The position numbers and the translations under genes were made by a program. Below, in pieces: positions 23,450 to 34,672 of a stretch of 64,000 nt of DNA. Numbering within the stretch: the first letter of the stretch is position 1; every line of letters starts with the position of its first letter. Origin of the DNA: Isoetes taiwanensis (Eukaryota > Streptophyta > Lycopodiopsida > Isoetales > Isoetaceae). The stretch is from contig JAJEKV010000001.1 of assembly GCA_021234155.1 (NCBI GenBank), forward strand, positions 24,043,189 to 24,107,188, in the 5' to 3' direction. Under the pieces are notes generated by a model. It saw only the letters and a program-made list of their open reading frames with translations, had not been told where the DNA came from and did not search any database.

Positions 23450-24400
23450 GGCCATGGCCATATTGCCCTTGAATTTTATTCCCATAACGCCCTCTGACTA
23501 AGGCATTATCTACTCCATATGTTTGGGTTAGGAAGAAAACATGTACGCATTTTACTGCTCTAAATTGTTTTGTTTATATCTCTTGTTTCTTTGTCCATGC
23601 CATATGAATCTTGCCTATGTGTTTATTCTGCTTCGACACGTAAGCTGGTTGATGTGCAATGTCATAGATGCGAGAAACTTCAGCAGTCCAACGTTCATTT
23701 ACAACACAACTAGAATTTGTAGGTGATAATGAAGCTGGCGGACTTCTCTTTTACATTCCCTGCTGAATCATGCCTTTGCATTTGGGTTTTGGCCTGAACA
23801 TTATGTTATTGTGATGTGGCATATTCATAACTGGTTCTTAATCATTTTTCTAGCACCAGATTTTGGAATTGAAGAACAACATTTCTGACATAAGAAATCA
23901 TTTAAATTGAATAGCTAGCTAATAGGTTTCACATGATGTTGATTGAACTTGATCGAATAAAATTTTCGATTTGCTCGCAAGGTTTATTGTGTACCTCCAT
24001 GCCATCATTGTGTACCTCCTTGAAAAGATGCAATCTCTGCCACGCTGTTTGACATGTTGATGCTAACTTCAGCAACATACCTGCATAATTCTGACTGCCT
24101 GTCTTCACGAACACCTTATACTTACATACACTTTGACTGCAAGAGAGAGAAACATGGTGTTATGGAATCGAATCCGGTTATCACCAACCAAGAAATGTGC
24201 ATCAGTGTGTAAATTTGACAGATTTCCCAAGACAGACAAAATATTTTATGCCTTTTTGCATGATAGAAAGTTCTCAAATTCCAATCTTTCATATGTCAGA
24301 CAAAAATTCAAAATGACAAAATCCAAATTTTTATAAAAAAAATATAGAAAATGCAGTACAAGCTCATAAAATATTATTTAACAAGTCTACATGGATCCCT
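23450..24400. other. Stretch without a recognisable gene
   Basis: AT-rich sequence with only short frames (for example 23541-23726 plus, 23929-24114 minus) and no domain I can name. Confidence 0.45.
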
Positions 24401-24500
24401 ACCAAAAAAGAGTACATGAGTAAGTTTTAGAAACACAAATTGATCGATTAACCAAAAAAGAGTACATGAGTAAGTTTTAGAAACACAAATTGATCAACTA
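24401..24500. repeat. 50-bp tandem duplication
   Basis: 24401-24450 and 24451-24500 are almost identical adjacent copies, each beginning ACCAAAAAAGAGTACATGAG. They lie just past the 3' end of the hAT fragment on the minus strand. Confidence 0.85.
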
Positions 24501-24876
24501 ACAAGCGGCATTGCTCTTCTATCTTTTGCTTCGTACCAATCCTTAAAACATGTTTGCCAATCTATAGACTCAAATGGTGCCCATAATGACACCAACATAA
24601 GTGCATCAAGTGTCTCTAGGTTCATACGAGCTCTTGTAGCATACTTGATAGTGTTTTGGCGAGAAAATCTCCCCTCTTACAACCTGCTATGCTTCCAGGA
24701 ATGAGCATGCCACATTGCCATAAATTTATGAGGACTGGAAGACTATTCCTCCAACTATCACAAGTTCCATTTTCATGTCGACCAATAGACAAGCCACCAT
24801 CATACCTTTGCTCTTGACACCCTGTAAATTGTCCCAACAAAGTCTCCTCTCTCACGCAAACATCGTGCCCGATCAA
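24500..24876 (-). pseudogene. hAT transposase C-terminal fragment, frameshifted
   Basis: On the minus strand the segment reads as the dimerisation region of a plant hAT-family transposase: a frame with IPGSIAGCKRG (24876-24670 part), then after a shift of about two bases FSRQNTIKYATRARMNLETL, DALM, and a tail with WAPFESIDWQ and EAKDRRAMPLV ending near 24505. The ERGFS-like box followed by RMNLETLDALM is typical of hAT. Only the C-terminus is present, so it cannot be active. It is a different hAT lineage from the one at 27560-33100. Confidence 0.75.
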
Positions 24877-25570
24877 CTTTGAAGCAATTGGATAGGGTTC
24901 CTCTCCCCGCCAAAATTTCTATGGCTACCTACTAGCCAAATTTCTTAATGCCAACTTGATAAACGTTGGTTTGGTTTGGTATTTTGTAATTGGTTGATAT
25001 AATATATAATGTATAGGGGAATGGTCCATCACGTAGAGAGTGGTCCTGCGACCGGCAGTAGCTGGGAGCAGGTCTCTTAGAGTGGCGAAATGGTGGACCA
25101 GACACCATTCCCCTACACAATAGAAACAGGGGAGTGATTTTGATTTTTTTGCAAAATAGGAAAGAATTGATGAATTTACAGCAGATCTGACAAAGAACAT
25201 TAACAGCAAGCTCTGTTTTTGAAGACCCGACGCTGTTTTTGGAGATTTCGAGCTGTATTTCTGGAGATTTTTGTCGTTTCAAACTCTTTTGTGTTTTTGA
25301 AAATCTTTACCTGCTTCAAACTCATCTGTGGCGGCCTGTGGTAGTACATTTGGAGCTTTGTCTACCTGCGTTCTATTTGTGCTTAACTCGTCTGCGACAG
25401 TTGCAACCGAAGCAAAACCCTAAAAAATAACCTAGAGGACTGGTCACGCGGAATTGGGCAACCCTATTTCCATTTCATAGTGTAAAGGGTGCCATGTGGC
25501 AGCACCAAATTGCTTGCCAGTGCAAAATCACGGCCCTATTTCTATTTTGTTATGTGAAAATATTTAATAT
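24877..25570. other. Stretch without a recognisable gene
   Basis: Two overlapping minus-strand frames (24925-25282) have no recognised domain. TAGGGGAATGGT at 25014-25025 recurs exactly inverted at 25104-25115, so 25014-25115 can fold into a 12-bp stem, a possible MITE relic. Confidence 0.4.
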
Positions 25571-25619
25571 TACAAGAAACTTATCGCAGCGGCCAAGGCC
25601 GCCGCGAACATTTCTCTTT
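25571..25619 (+). repeat. 49-bp terminal-type inverted repeat, left member
   Basis: Begins TACAAGAAAC and contains the GC-rich palindrome GCGGCCAAGGCCGC. It matches the reverse complement of 54192-54240 at 47 of 49 bases, and the match stops sharply at base 50. TACAAGAAA fits the CACTACAAGAAA end common in plant CACTA transposons if the first three bases have decayed (here TAT). It faces the interior, as the left end of an element would. Confidence 0.8.
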
Positions 25620-27559
25620 AAGTTTGTGATGAAGATCATTGAGTAAAGATTAGTTTGCTAGCAGAAATGTCTCAGAGCACTCTCAACTCAGGGATAATTG
25701 TGGTATCCGAATTCAACTTAGCCGATTGTGGTGTCTAATATTGCATCATTTTGAACCTTTATTCTTAATCACTTTGCATCTTTTTGAACAAAGCTTGTAT
25801 CTCTTCTTTGAATGCTCCAGTGGCATCCATTTAAACAAAGCTTCTCTCTTATTTGAGTGCTCCCGTGGCATCGGATTCATGTGTAGATGATGTCTGCTTT
25901 GATCCTATATTGAACAGAAAAAACATAGGGGAGGGTGCCCTTCTTCTGCCCAACACCCATTTTTCGCCCATTTTTCCTATGAAGGGCATTTCACTATTTG
26001 GTGCCCTTCATTTGCAGGACAAAAAAATTTTCAACCCGTTTTGGCGGGCAAAGTAGCCAAAAACGGCCGTGACAGCCGTCAAATTTACACACTGAATTGT
26101 GCATATAAACTCCCGTTATCACCAAATAATCAAAATGCATCACGTTATCACCCAAACAAGACATACACAAATGGACAATATTGAAACATAAAGCTTAAAA
26201 AGCTAGTCCCACAATAAGATCTGAACCCCTACTTTTAACTTAAAGACTGATAAAGTAATTCTATATACTATAATGTGATCCTATATACTATAATGCAGTG
26301 ATATAAAGCATTCAAAAGGAATAAAGGAAGCCTTTTTCTCACATTTCAATATAAATTGTATTCTGGTAGAAGATTCATGGATTCGAAGCAAAAGCTCAAT
26401 GGAGAAAAGAATAGAGAAAAAGCTCAAGCACATAGTCAAAACAAAGCAAACTTGAAATCCAATGATGATTTTAGTGGCACCATATTGGGACATGACTATA
26501 GCTAGTCTGGCGAATAATCTAAGGTCAAAGAAATTCGTGAAGGCGATAAAATATCCCCATAAACCCAATTTCATAGTACCCGCGGCGATAAAGTTTATTC
26601 ATAAATTTTTTTTTTTTAATCCTTGTGGCGATAAAGTTCACCCATAAATTTATTTTCGTAATCATGTTGTCATGTATCTATGCAAGTTGTCCTCTAGCAC
26701 TTTTGCGATATTATGAGATACGAATAGCAACTCTGAAGAAGCAAATGAAGAACAAATAGGGCAAATCTACTTGTACATACAAACCGGAGAACAGAAGATC
26801 AAATTTTACAAGATCAAACTTCAATGTTAAGGACGATATTTAACAAGTGCAATATTCAACCATTAAATAAAGCAAACAATACTAAACCGGTAAACAATTT
26901 TCAACCATTGAAACAAAGTTTAAAAAAACACTGTTCATCCAGTGCACTGTTCACGCAGTGAACTGTGGCTTTGCTGACTAACTCGAATCTCTAACTAACT
27001 CAAATCTCTAACTTGAACTCAGCTGACTACAATCCAGGAGGTTTTATTATGAAATCTGTGTGGACGACTACAACTCGGGATGCTTGTCTTACTGCATGCG
27101 AAAAACATAGCTTGCTTGCGTGACCTACTCCAACTCCAAACATGCATTATGTTTGAACTGCAATAAAAAGTCCAAACATTAAGGGTTTAGGGTCACAACC
27201 AACATAGATCTCTTACAATCACAACCAAAACAGGTTTTTACAGTTCAAGGTCTTTCACAGAAAATCGGAAACCTGTAAAATTAAGCCGCCTACTTATATG
27301 CCATTATTGTTGAGCAAGTTGCTCATCAATGATATTATCTTTGAACATATTATATGGAGCTATAGAACTCTCTCAAACATTTAAATCAGGGCTTTCTTTC
27401 TACATTTAGAACAACATATTGAGAGCATGAACATTGTCCTTATTTACTCTGTAAGTTAAGATAAGCACGTATAAATAAGACGCACAATTCTAAACAATTA
27501 AGAAGATAGACTTAGAACTAATTTTACAGATAAAAGACCATGAATGTAGAAACTTACCT
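25620..27559. other. Stretch without a recognisable gene
   Basis: AT-rich. GGCGATAAA recurs at about 26541, 26584 and 26627, each followed by a CATAAA phrase, which could be subterminal repeats of a DNA transposon. A 16-bp direct repeat TCTATATACTATAATG lies near 26262-26295. Open frames (26281-26574 minus and others) have no recognised domain. Confidence 0.4.
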
Positions 27560-27710
27560 TTATGCTTCACAGCCTATCGATTTTGGTGGTTCTGGCATTG
27601 TCATTTCTTCCTCACAGCCTCTTCGTTCTTTTTGAGAACTCCATATTGCCAATGCACGTTCATATGGAAATTCTTCAATATCATACTTGCACCCATATGC
27701 ATGAAGGAAG

Positions 27711-29880
27711 GAAGGAAGGAAGGAAGGTACTTTTATCGTCCACGGAGACCAATCGGTCTATGGGACCCAATACAAAAACGCAGCAAGCGGATTACTGCCC
27801 GGATTAAAAACCCCCACCAGAAGGGTTTCGAGGAAAAACCGTGGCGACAATCAGCCCCGCTGACAAACGTGCTAATCATATAAAATGCGAGAAACATCCC
27901 AATATATCTGATCATGCACCACCCGTGAGTGCCTAGTCACGGACAAACCCGGTGGGGGCAAAGGTGACCTCAGCGGGTCCAATTACCTCACGGATGTATG
28001 ACCCGGGGCACGTCTTGGCGGTGTGTTCATCGGCAAATGCAAAAGACGCGTCGGCCCGTACTAAGGGAGGCGATATCGCCCGGATCGGCGGCGGGCAACT
28101 CACGGAAAGTGTGAGACTCATCCTCAATGGCACCCGTTTGGCGACTGACAGCGAGCCCCGTCTGGCGGGCTCCCAATCCACCGCGCGTCTCGATCGCACG
28201 AAGATGGTGGGCACAATGCGAATGGAGGCAATGAGCTTTTTTCGGTATTGGGGGGAGTGCAGGGTGGGCCCCGGGCTAACACGGGTTGATGTGCTCCTTG
28301 TAATGGGCCATTTTGACCTGCTCTAGAGCAATGGGGTCCCGAGCTTGCCAAGGAAACAAGCATCTAGGTACTCCAGCGCTGTCCGCGATCGGCCCGGCTA
28401 GCCCGGTATGCCTACCAGACGCTCTGCCGCGTTCAGACGGCGAACCAGCGATCCACTCTTACCCCTCCAACAGGGCCTAAGCCACAAGGACTCATGGCCC
28501 GGTGTAAGCCAGGTCTCGGGAGCCGAGCATCACCCATAGTAACCACTTTACGAAAATAGGCGATGTGTCTATCATCAGGGCTGCTGCGTAAGAATCCAGT
28601 TTCTGCTTGTGAGAATCGATAGGGGGTCGAAGGTTTCACCCAAGTGCCCGTGCAAAAATGCCTTCTGCACTCTCCAAGTCATTCCGTGTCGCCAAAGAGA
28701 CGACCGGGCCCCCAAACCTCGACCCGTCTGAGGAAGGGCGTTCGACCAGTGCAGAACGGATGTGACCTGATGGCCCCAATCATATAGCTCGCCTGAGACT
28801 GGTGTTCTGCATGGCATAAAGCGCTTTCCAGCCTGCTGTCACCCGCTTAGCGGATAGGCAGCCTCGGCCCGAGGCGAGGAGGGAACTCCACCCTAGGTAT
28901 TTGTAGGTGGGCGTGGCGTCCGCGGTATCCCGATATGTGTCTGCGGGAGGCATGGGGTGGCGTGAAGAGGATATGAGAACCACCACGGTCTTGGCAGATT
29001 GGCGCATGTCGTAGCGACAAAATGTGTCTAGGGCATCGAGGTGAGGCCGCATAACCTTCGGGGTGTGGGCGGCCAGAGCCAACATCGTCGCATAGATGGT
29101 GGCCGGATGACACAGTGCAAAAAGGTATGCCATCCCCATGCTTTCGATAAGCGGGGCTCTAAGCGATCAATGTAGAGGCCAAAAAGTGTTGGCGAGGGGG
29201 GCAACCTGGGACCGATACCTCTTGGTGAATGCTTGGCGTCGGTGCATCACCGCCAAACAACTCTCATACAACTTGTATATGGCATTACGCACGGTGGCAG
29301 GAGCCCGATTGTGCCTTGATCTAGCCCTGACTTTTCGGGGGACATTATCAAAAAGCCTTTTAAAGTCCACAAAAGGGCAATACAAGTCCGGTAGATGATT
29401 CGGTACATCTTCAATCGATGCCCGCAGCGTAAAGATATGGTCAATCGTTGAGTGGCGGGGTCGAAAGCTTTGTGTGAGGGCTCGCACATCCGCTGCCTCT
29501 GCCCGTCAACTTGCTTTGCTTCGAGAATGCCCGATAGCGGTTTGGCAAAATCTTGAATCCGACCATGATCGTCCGGTAATTGGCGGACGACGGTGTCGCC
29601 TGCCTTGTGAATGGGAACAACCACCGCTTGTGGTCCATTGTCGGGGAAACCTCCCCGCAATGCTCGTTGAGCAGGGGTAGTGAGGGCCCGGCACAAGGGC
29701 CTGCCCACTTGAGTAACTTCGGCACGCATACCATCGGGTCCACCGCCTTCCCATTAGCTAGCCGTTGCAGGGCCCTCCTCAACATCCTCGTCCACGAGAA
29801 CCAATGGGGGGCCATCCTGTGGGGGTATGGGCGTACGCGTCCCTGGCGGGTCATAGAGCTGCTGCGGCAAAGGCCCAGAT
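27711..29880 (-). mobile_element. Tandem-tail LINE, copy A, nested in the hAT gene
   Basis: A minus-strand non-LTR retrotransposon with decayed reverse transcriptase: RLANGKAVD near 29750, a palm region with FRPRHSTIDHIFTLRASIED and FVDFKRLFDNVP (29465-29170), PHLDALDTFCR and TPTYKYLG (29050-28880), then WKALYAMQN (28830). The C-terminal part is badly shifted. The 3' end (minus strand) has GGTCTCCGTGGA, then TAAAA and a CTTCC tandem tail at about 27713-27728, like the 3' end of the plus-strand copy at 57035. It is richer in G+C and CpG than its host. It lies inside hAT coding sequence: KLTKNL ends at about 29880 and YDIEEFPYE resumes below 27711. No clear target duplication was found. Confidence 0.8.
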
Positions 29881-30384
29881 TTTTTGTTAATTTATTGTGC
29901 ACCTTATTCTTCAAAATTGCCATAATGCTGAAGGTCCTCTCATCTTCCACGGATCCTAGAATCATTGTTTGACACAAATCTACAAGCTTAAAATATTCAG
30001 ACATGTGTTCACGAAGCACTTGACTGTAACCAAGCTTTATTCTAGAGCTTTGTGATGCAGCCAGCTTTATTCTCCTTGTCAGTAAATTGGCCAGCATGCG
30101 ATTGTGCTAACAATGTATCTTCATTCAATATGCCATGTATTTGGATACCATTCAACTGTCTGGAATGTGCAAAGTGCAACCTTCGTTTAAACTCAGATTG
30201 TACCTTCTCAATTCTTAATTCATCCAGAATTGTGGATACACAATTGTCATTGCTTCTAATAGCTCATCATTTGGAAAACGCTCACGAATCTGTTTCGCCG
30301 ACGCTTTTGCAACTTCAGCCAAGTTCTTTCGTACCTTTGGTATGATTGCTTCGAAATCAGATCTCTTGCAGGGAAAAAATTACT

Positions 30385-30935
30385 AAACTCATATTTTAGA
30401 TTAGCTAGAATTAGTTTGGCTAATTTAACCCAAAATACATACGAAAACTTTCGAATGTTTGGCTAAAGTTGAATAATTTTCCTTTACTAGTTTTGAATGT
30501 TTGGCTATTTTTTGTTTGAACCTTTATATAAACTTTAGCCAAACATTTATGCTATGCCAATTTTTTTACTATACGAACATATTAATAATAGAAATCCAAT
30601 ATTTGGAGAATAAAAAACTGTCCATCTAATATAGTATTAGCAACCTCTATTCCATAATCTCATGAATAATCTCATATTTTACATTAGCTATTAAAAAGTA
30701 TGGCTAATCTATCCCTAAATGCATAGGAAAACTTTCGAGTGTTTGGCTAAAGTGGAAGAATTTTTCCTCTCCTGCTTTCTTATGTTTGGCTAAAACTTGA
30801 TGTAAGGGAGGTCAACTTTGAAAATTTTTGGCGATTTTTTTTCTTTTTTCCAAAATTTTCCTCCTTTGTAGTTTAGCCGTACTTTTTCCAAAAATGTCGA
30901 AAAAATCGCCATTTGGCTAATATTAGCCACTATTT
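30385..30935. repeat. AT-rich repeat inside a hAT intron
   Basis: Contains several GTTTGGCTAAA copies on one or the other strand, CGAAAACTTTCGAATG-like phrases repeated at about 30440 and 30730, and GGCGATTTTTT in both orientations (30830 and 30900). It shares this vocabulary with 14938-15480. It fills most of the intron at 30365-31071, so it may be a later insertion. No ORF is convincing. Confidence 0.5.
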
Positions 30936-33295
30936 TTTTCCATGATCTCTTGACGCCTACTCTACATGGAAGATGCCCTCTTTTTCTAGGTTTAGTCATA
31001 TACATCTGTTGGATAATAGAAAACATGAAACTTTGGTAATAATTCAAAACCAAAATAGCAATACTTACCTTCACAAGTCTTGAATGTGCTTTAACACAAA
31101 GGAGACCCGTGCAGTTGTATGTAAGAAAGCTTGTACTGATTTCCCCTTCTATTTGAATCAACTTGTGCCAAGCTGGAAACTTATCCTTGTTATACGCCAC
31201 ACTTGAACTACACGTGTACAAACAATCCAGAGCTGTGCAAACCAGCTTTCGCACCCTAGAATATTTAGAAATGTATAAAGTTCTAGATTGTGCCAGCTTT
31301 GATAATATGCTCATTTCTCTCAACATTGGTAACAAGTCTGAAAGATACTAGAATTAGTTTCCACAAGAACAGCATGGAATAAAAAGCAAAAATCCCAATT
31401 CATTAACCTGCTAATGCCAGTAACGTCTCGACATCAGTGAGTTCCTCGAGCAATTGTAAGGCCTTCTTTCCCTCTTTATTTGTAGATGCTAACTTGTCGA
31501 CTAGAGCAATAAGAGCTTCATATTCATTGAAAAGCCTCTTTGTTGGAGAACTTAGTGAAATCCACCTTGTTGCCACATTTTTTATCATTCTGTTTCCTTT
31601 GGCCAGTCCCACGGCCAACTCCTTAAACTTCTTAAGCCTACAAGCAAAATGTAGAATGTTATAACAACTCTAAACAACATTAGTACTTTGTGTATTTGAA
31701 AACTAATGTTAAAGAAACACATCTGAGCATTTCTACATTTCTTTTGCTTCCAGCTGGAACATGAAAGTGGAAAGATGCCTCAGTCATATGCAACCATGTA
31801 CAACCAAAGGTAAATACATGAAGCTTTATCAACTATCAACATTTCTGCGAAAGGGCAAAAGCCTTTTCGCACAAAATCAGAATTACGTGAATAGTAAATG
31901 TACAAATTAAATCAAGCATAGCAATACGTACCGCTTTGGACTGCGACTAAAAAATGCATATGCGTCCGGCACCAAAGTTTCCACCTTTTGAATGCATTGG
32001 AAGTCATCAACAATCTGAAATGCCAAGTTAACCCCGTGCGCCATGCAATGAATACCAATCATATATGGTGTCAAAGTTGTTTGGATTCGTATACACAATC
32101 CCGTTCTACTGCCCTGCATAACTGAGGCTCCATCTACTCCAACGCACACGAGTTTTGCGGCAATCTCACATGGAGTTAATTGGAATGTCGTAAGTAAAGT
32201 TTCTTTCACAATTTCGAATACATTTTCTACTGTTGCATAATTCTTCAATTCTATAATTCCAGCAAACTCTGCATGTCGGGTATGGCCTTTTATATAGTAA
32301 ATTGTCATGCAAATCTACGTAATATTATCTTTTGAATTTCCGTCATCTAATGAAATTGCAAAATAGTCACAATGTTTAACAATCTCATTCAGATCTTGTT
32401 TAATGACTTCATTCATTGTCTTTGCAAATTCCCAAGCACTCGTTCTTGACCAGTGGGAATGTGAAAAGTTGGGATTGCCTTGGAGTTTAACAAACTGTTT
32501 ATGCTTTTCATAATCTGTCATAGGACGGCCTAGTTGCAAGACATGGTAAACTGTTTGAAACTGCACAAGTTTCTCCCTCAAATTTCTGTCCAACATTTTT
32601 TGCCACATGCTTGAAATTGAAGGTGCTCTACTTCTCATCTCTTCATTCCTTAGATGCTCTTGATATTCCTTAACATACTTCTTATGCTTGCAATTCTCGT
32701 TCCATTCAATAACACTAACTTCCTTCCCATCTATTGTTTTCTTCACGTACATCTTACCTATGTGTTTCTCAATCGTGTCCACTTTTAATTGCAACAAACA
32801 AGGTTTTCTATCCTTCCAAGAACAAGGCACATAATGAGCCCTTTTTGCTGGTTCACCTTTAGGGTCAAGTTCCTCAGCCTAATTAATCTTGAATCTTCGG
32901 CCTGCATCCCAATTTCCACTCTTTTTCTTTTTTCCTTTTTTTTTCTCTTCCTTATCATTGATCGTGTCATCCTGTCCGAATCCTGTACTGTTATCTAAAT
33001 TCTTGTCTATTCCCACAACATTTTCTCCACCTTCAACATTATTTACTAAAATACTACCAGACATATGCGTACCAGAATTTAATTGGGAGACAAATGTCTC
33101 TTAAGGACCACTAACATCGTCAAATGAGGCATTCGCTGAACTTGTACTTGGAATGTCTTCTCGTTGAGAAGAAAAATAGGCATCAATGCGTTTCATTAAA
33201 AAATCTGCAAATGGAATCAATGAGCAAATTAGTATAAAGAGGAGAATTATATGTAAACTACTAGTAAAAAGTCCGGAACCTGTGTGGACGGAAAC

Positions 33296-33912
33296 CTGTT
33301 CTTCTTTTCTCTTTTTCCTATTATTCTACATGTCTTCTTTATCCTTTATCTCTTTTTTCTTTTTTTAATCCCCTTCTCCCTCCCCTTCCATTCCCTTCCC
33401 TTTTTCCTTTGCCTTTTTCCCTTTCCCTTTTTCTAATAGACTTTTTCCCTTCCCTTTTCAGTCTTTCTGCTTTCTTCTTGATTTTCGCGTGCCCTTTTTT
33501 CCTTTCCCTTTCCTCTTCCTTTTCCATTTTTCTTTCCCAGACCCTTTTCTTGTTTCCTTTCCCTGTCTTTTTCATGTGCCCATTTTCTTCCTTTCACCAC
33601 CCTCTTCCTTTTTATCCCATGCCCTCCGTTTTCCCATTTCTCTCTCCCCTTTTTCTTGTACCCTTTTGCCTTTTCCTCCTCTCTCTTTTCCTTTTCCTTC
33701 CTTTTTCATCCATTCTCCGCCCTTTTCCAATGCCGTTTTCCTCTTTCCTTCTCCCTTCTTTTTCTTTTTCTCTTTCCCTTTCTCCTTTTCTATGCCTTTT
33801 TCCGTTCATTTTTTTGCACCTTTTTTGTGTGTCCCTTTTCCTCCTTTCCTCACCCTCTTCCCCTTTTCCATTTTTCCTTTCCCTATTTCCCTTTTTCTTT
33901 TTTCTTTTTTGG
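33296..33912. repeat. Pyrimidine-rich tract 1 (about 615 bp)
   Basis: The plus strand is almost all C and T, built from CCCTTTTTCC-like words with occasional CATG or ATGCCC. It has long open frames on both strands only because the sequence lacks stop codons in these frames; the peptides are Phe/Pro/Ser/Leu runs. It ends at the inverted pair GGGTTGCCCC and GGGGGGGCAAACCC (33911-33937). It may form triplex DNA. Confidence 0.85.
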
Positions 33913-34165
33913 GTTGCCCCTAGGGGGGGCAAACCCTCGTTTATGTGGGTTTGTGGGATATACGGAGTATATGCTGGAATATACTCAGTATATGTTGATG
34001 ACTGCTAAAAACCCTTTGTTCCCTGTAAATGCACGGTCAGTTGCGTTGTGGATCAAGGATGCTCCAACCGAGTAACTGGCAGGGCAGACCCACCTTATTC
34101 GTAGCTTTGGTTTCCAATGATCTAAAACAGCAGAGCTCCTCCACCTTTCGTCTCGGGCAGCCCCC

Positions 34166-34672
34166 CTCCATAGATCCTGACATGCCCTTCAACCCCTTCC
34201 GCAGCAGTGCTTGTGACTATGACACCTATGAGGTATGTAAGACCATTCTCATGCTTCCGGTATGTATTGTCAGGTTCATTCTATGGGCTCTGTTTCTCTT
34301 GTTAGGGTTTTTGTTCTCAAAAGTTGCCCTTGTCGGGGCCAAAGATGTTTTAGAAAAACCGTTTCCTTTGTGGAGACGAAATTTGTTATGGCCTGTCAGA
34401 ATTTTGGCAAGGTTGCTGTTGTTTGCATGTGGTGTTTCAGTGGATTAGAATCAAGGGAAGGCTGCCCCAAGAGAGGAAGCTCCCATTTTGGTCAGTAACC
34501 ATATTACCTTTGTGGATCCTGTGGTTTTGTTCTACATGTTGCCTGTTGCTGTGACAGCTAGAGAGAATTTGCAGTATCCTGTGGTGGGTGCCATCCTGAA
34601 AGCTATGCAGGTGACTACTTGGAACAGATGGAAGTGCAATCAGTGGCTGTCTGTAGCAAAGGCCATTGTTTG
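34166..34672 (+). pseudogene. LPEAT-type lysophospholipid acyltransferase pseudogene
   Basis: Resembles the N-terminal half of plant LPEAT/LPCAT-like enzymes, ER membrane proteins that re-acylate lysophospholipids. In order: MPFNPFRSS (34182), a hydrophobic segment with VRFILWALFLLLGFLFSK, WRRNLLWPVRILARLLLF (to 34440), WIRIKGR in a second frame (34443-34464), then in a third frame APILVSNHITFVDPVVLFYM (about 34475-34540) and VGAILKAMQV. HITFVD keeps the HX4D acyltransferase box. Two frameshifts within about 40 bp and a stop at 34672, before the rest of the PlsC domain and the usual C-terminal EF-hand part, make it non-functional. No introns separate the pieces, so a processed copy is possible. 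Confidence 0.8.

Larger units (their letters stand above)
27560..33110 (-). mobile_element. hAT-like transposase gene/element, interrupted
   Basis: Minus-strand pieces align in order with a plant hAT-like protein of the ZNF862/RNase H-like type: an N-terminal acidic/Lys-rich part (33064-32882), CSWKDRKPCLL to AISLD (32830-32315), GHTRH to the HCMAHGVNLAFQ region (32308-31935), an exon with ATRWISL (about 31640-31408), one with REMSILSKLAQSRTLYIS (about 31338-31072), one with FEAIIPKVRKNL (30364-about 30215), the dimerisation part SVEDERTFSIMA (to about 29880), then after a LINE insertion YDIEEFPYERALAIW ending at 27560. Splice sites are GT-AG; the 30365-31071 intron holds an AT-rich repeat. 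In-frame stops near 32880 and 32313 and a frameshift near 30215 show decay. Terminal repeats were not identified. Confidence 0.75.

Noticed and set aside
24401-24500. CRISPR-like direct repeats
   Set aside because: Adjacent tandem copies without spacers, in a plant genome; the same holds for the other short tandem repeats.
25014-25115. A defined MITE at the 12-bp inverted repeat
   Set aside because: The stem is exact but short, and no target duplication or relative was seen in the window.
27952-28326. 124-codon plus-strand gene
   Set aside because: It lies antisense to the degraded LINE and has no recognised domain; GC-rich sequence gives long chance frames.
33339-34008. Long open frames on both strands across the first pyrimidine tract
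   Set aside because: They exist because CT-rich sequence has few stops; peptides are Phe/Pro/Ser or Lys/Arg/Glu runs with no domain, and three frames are open at once.
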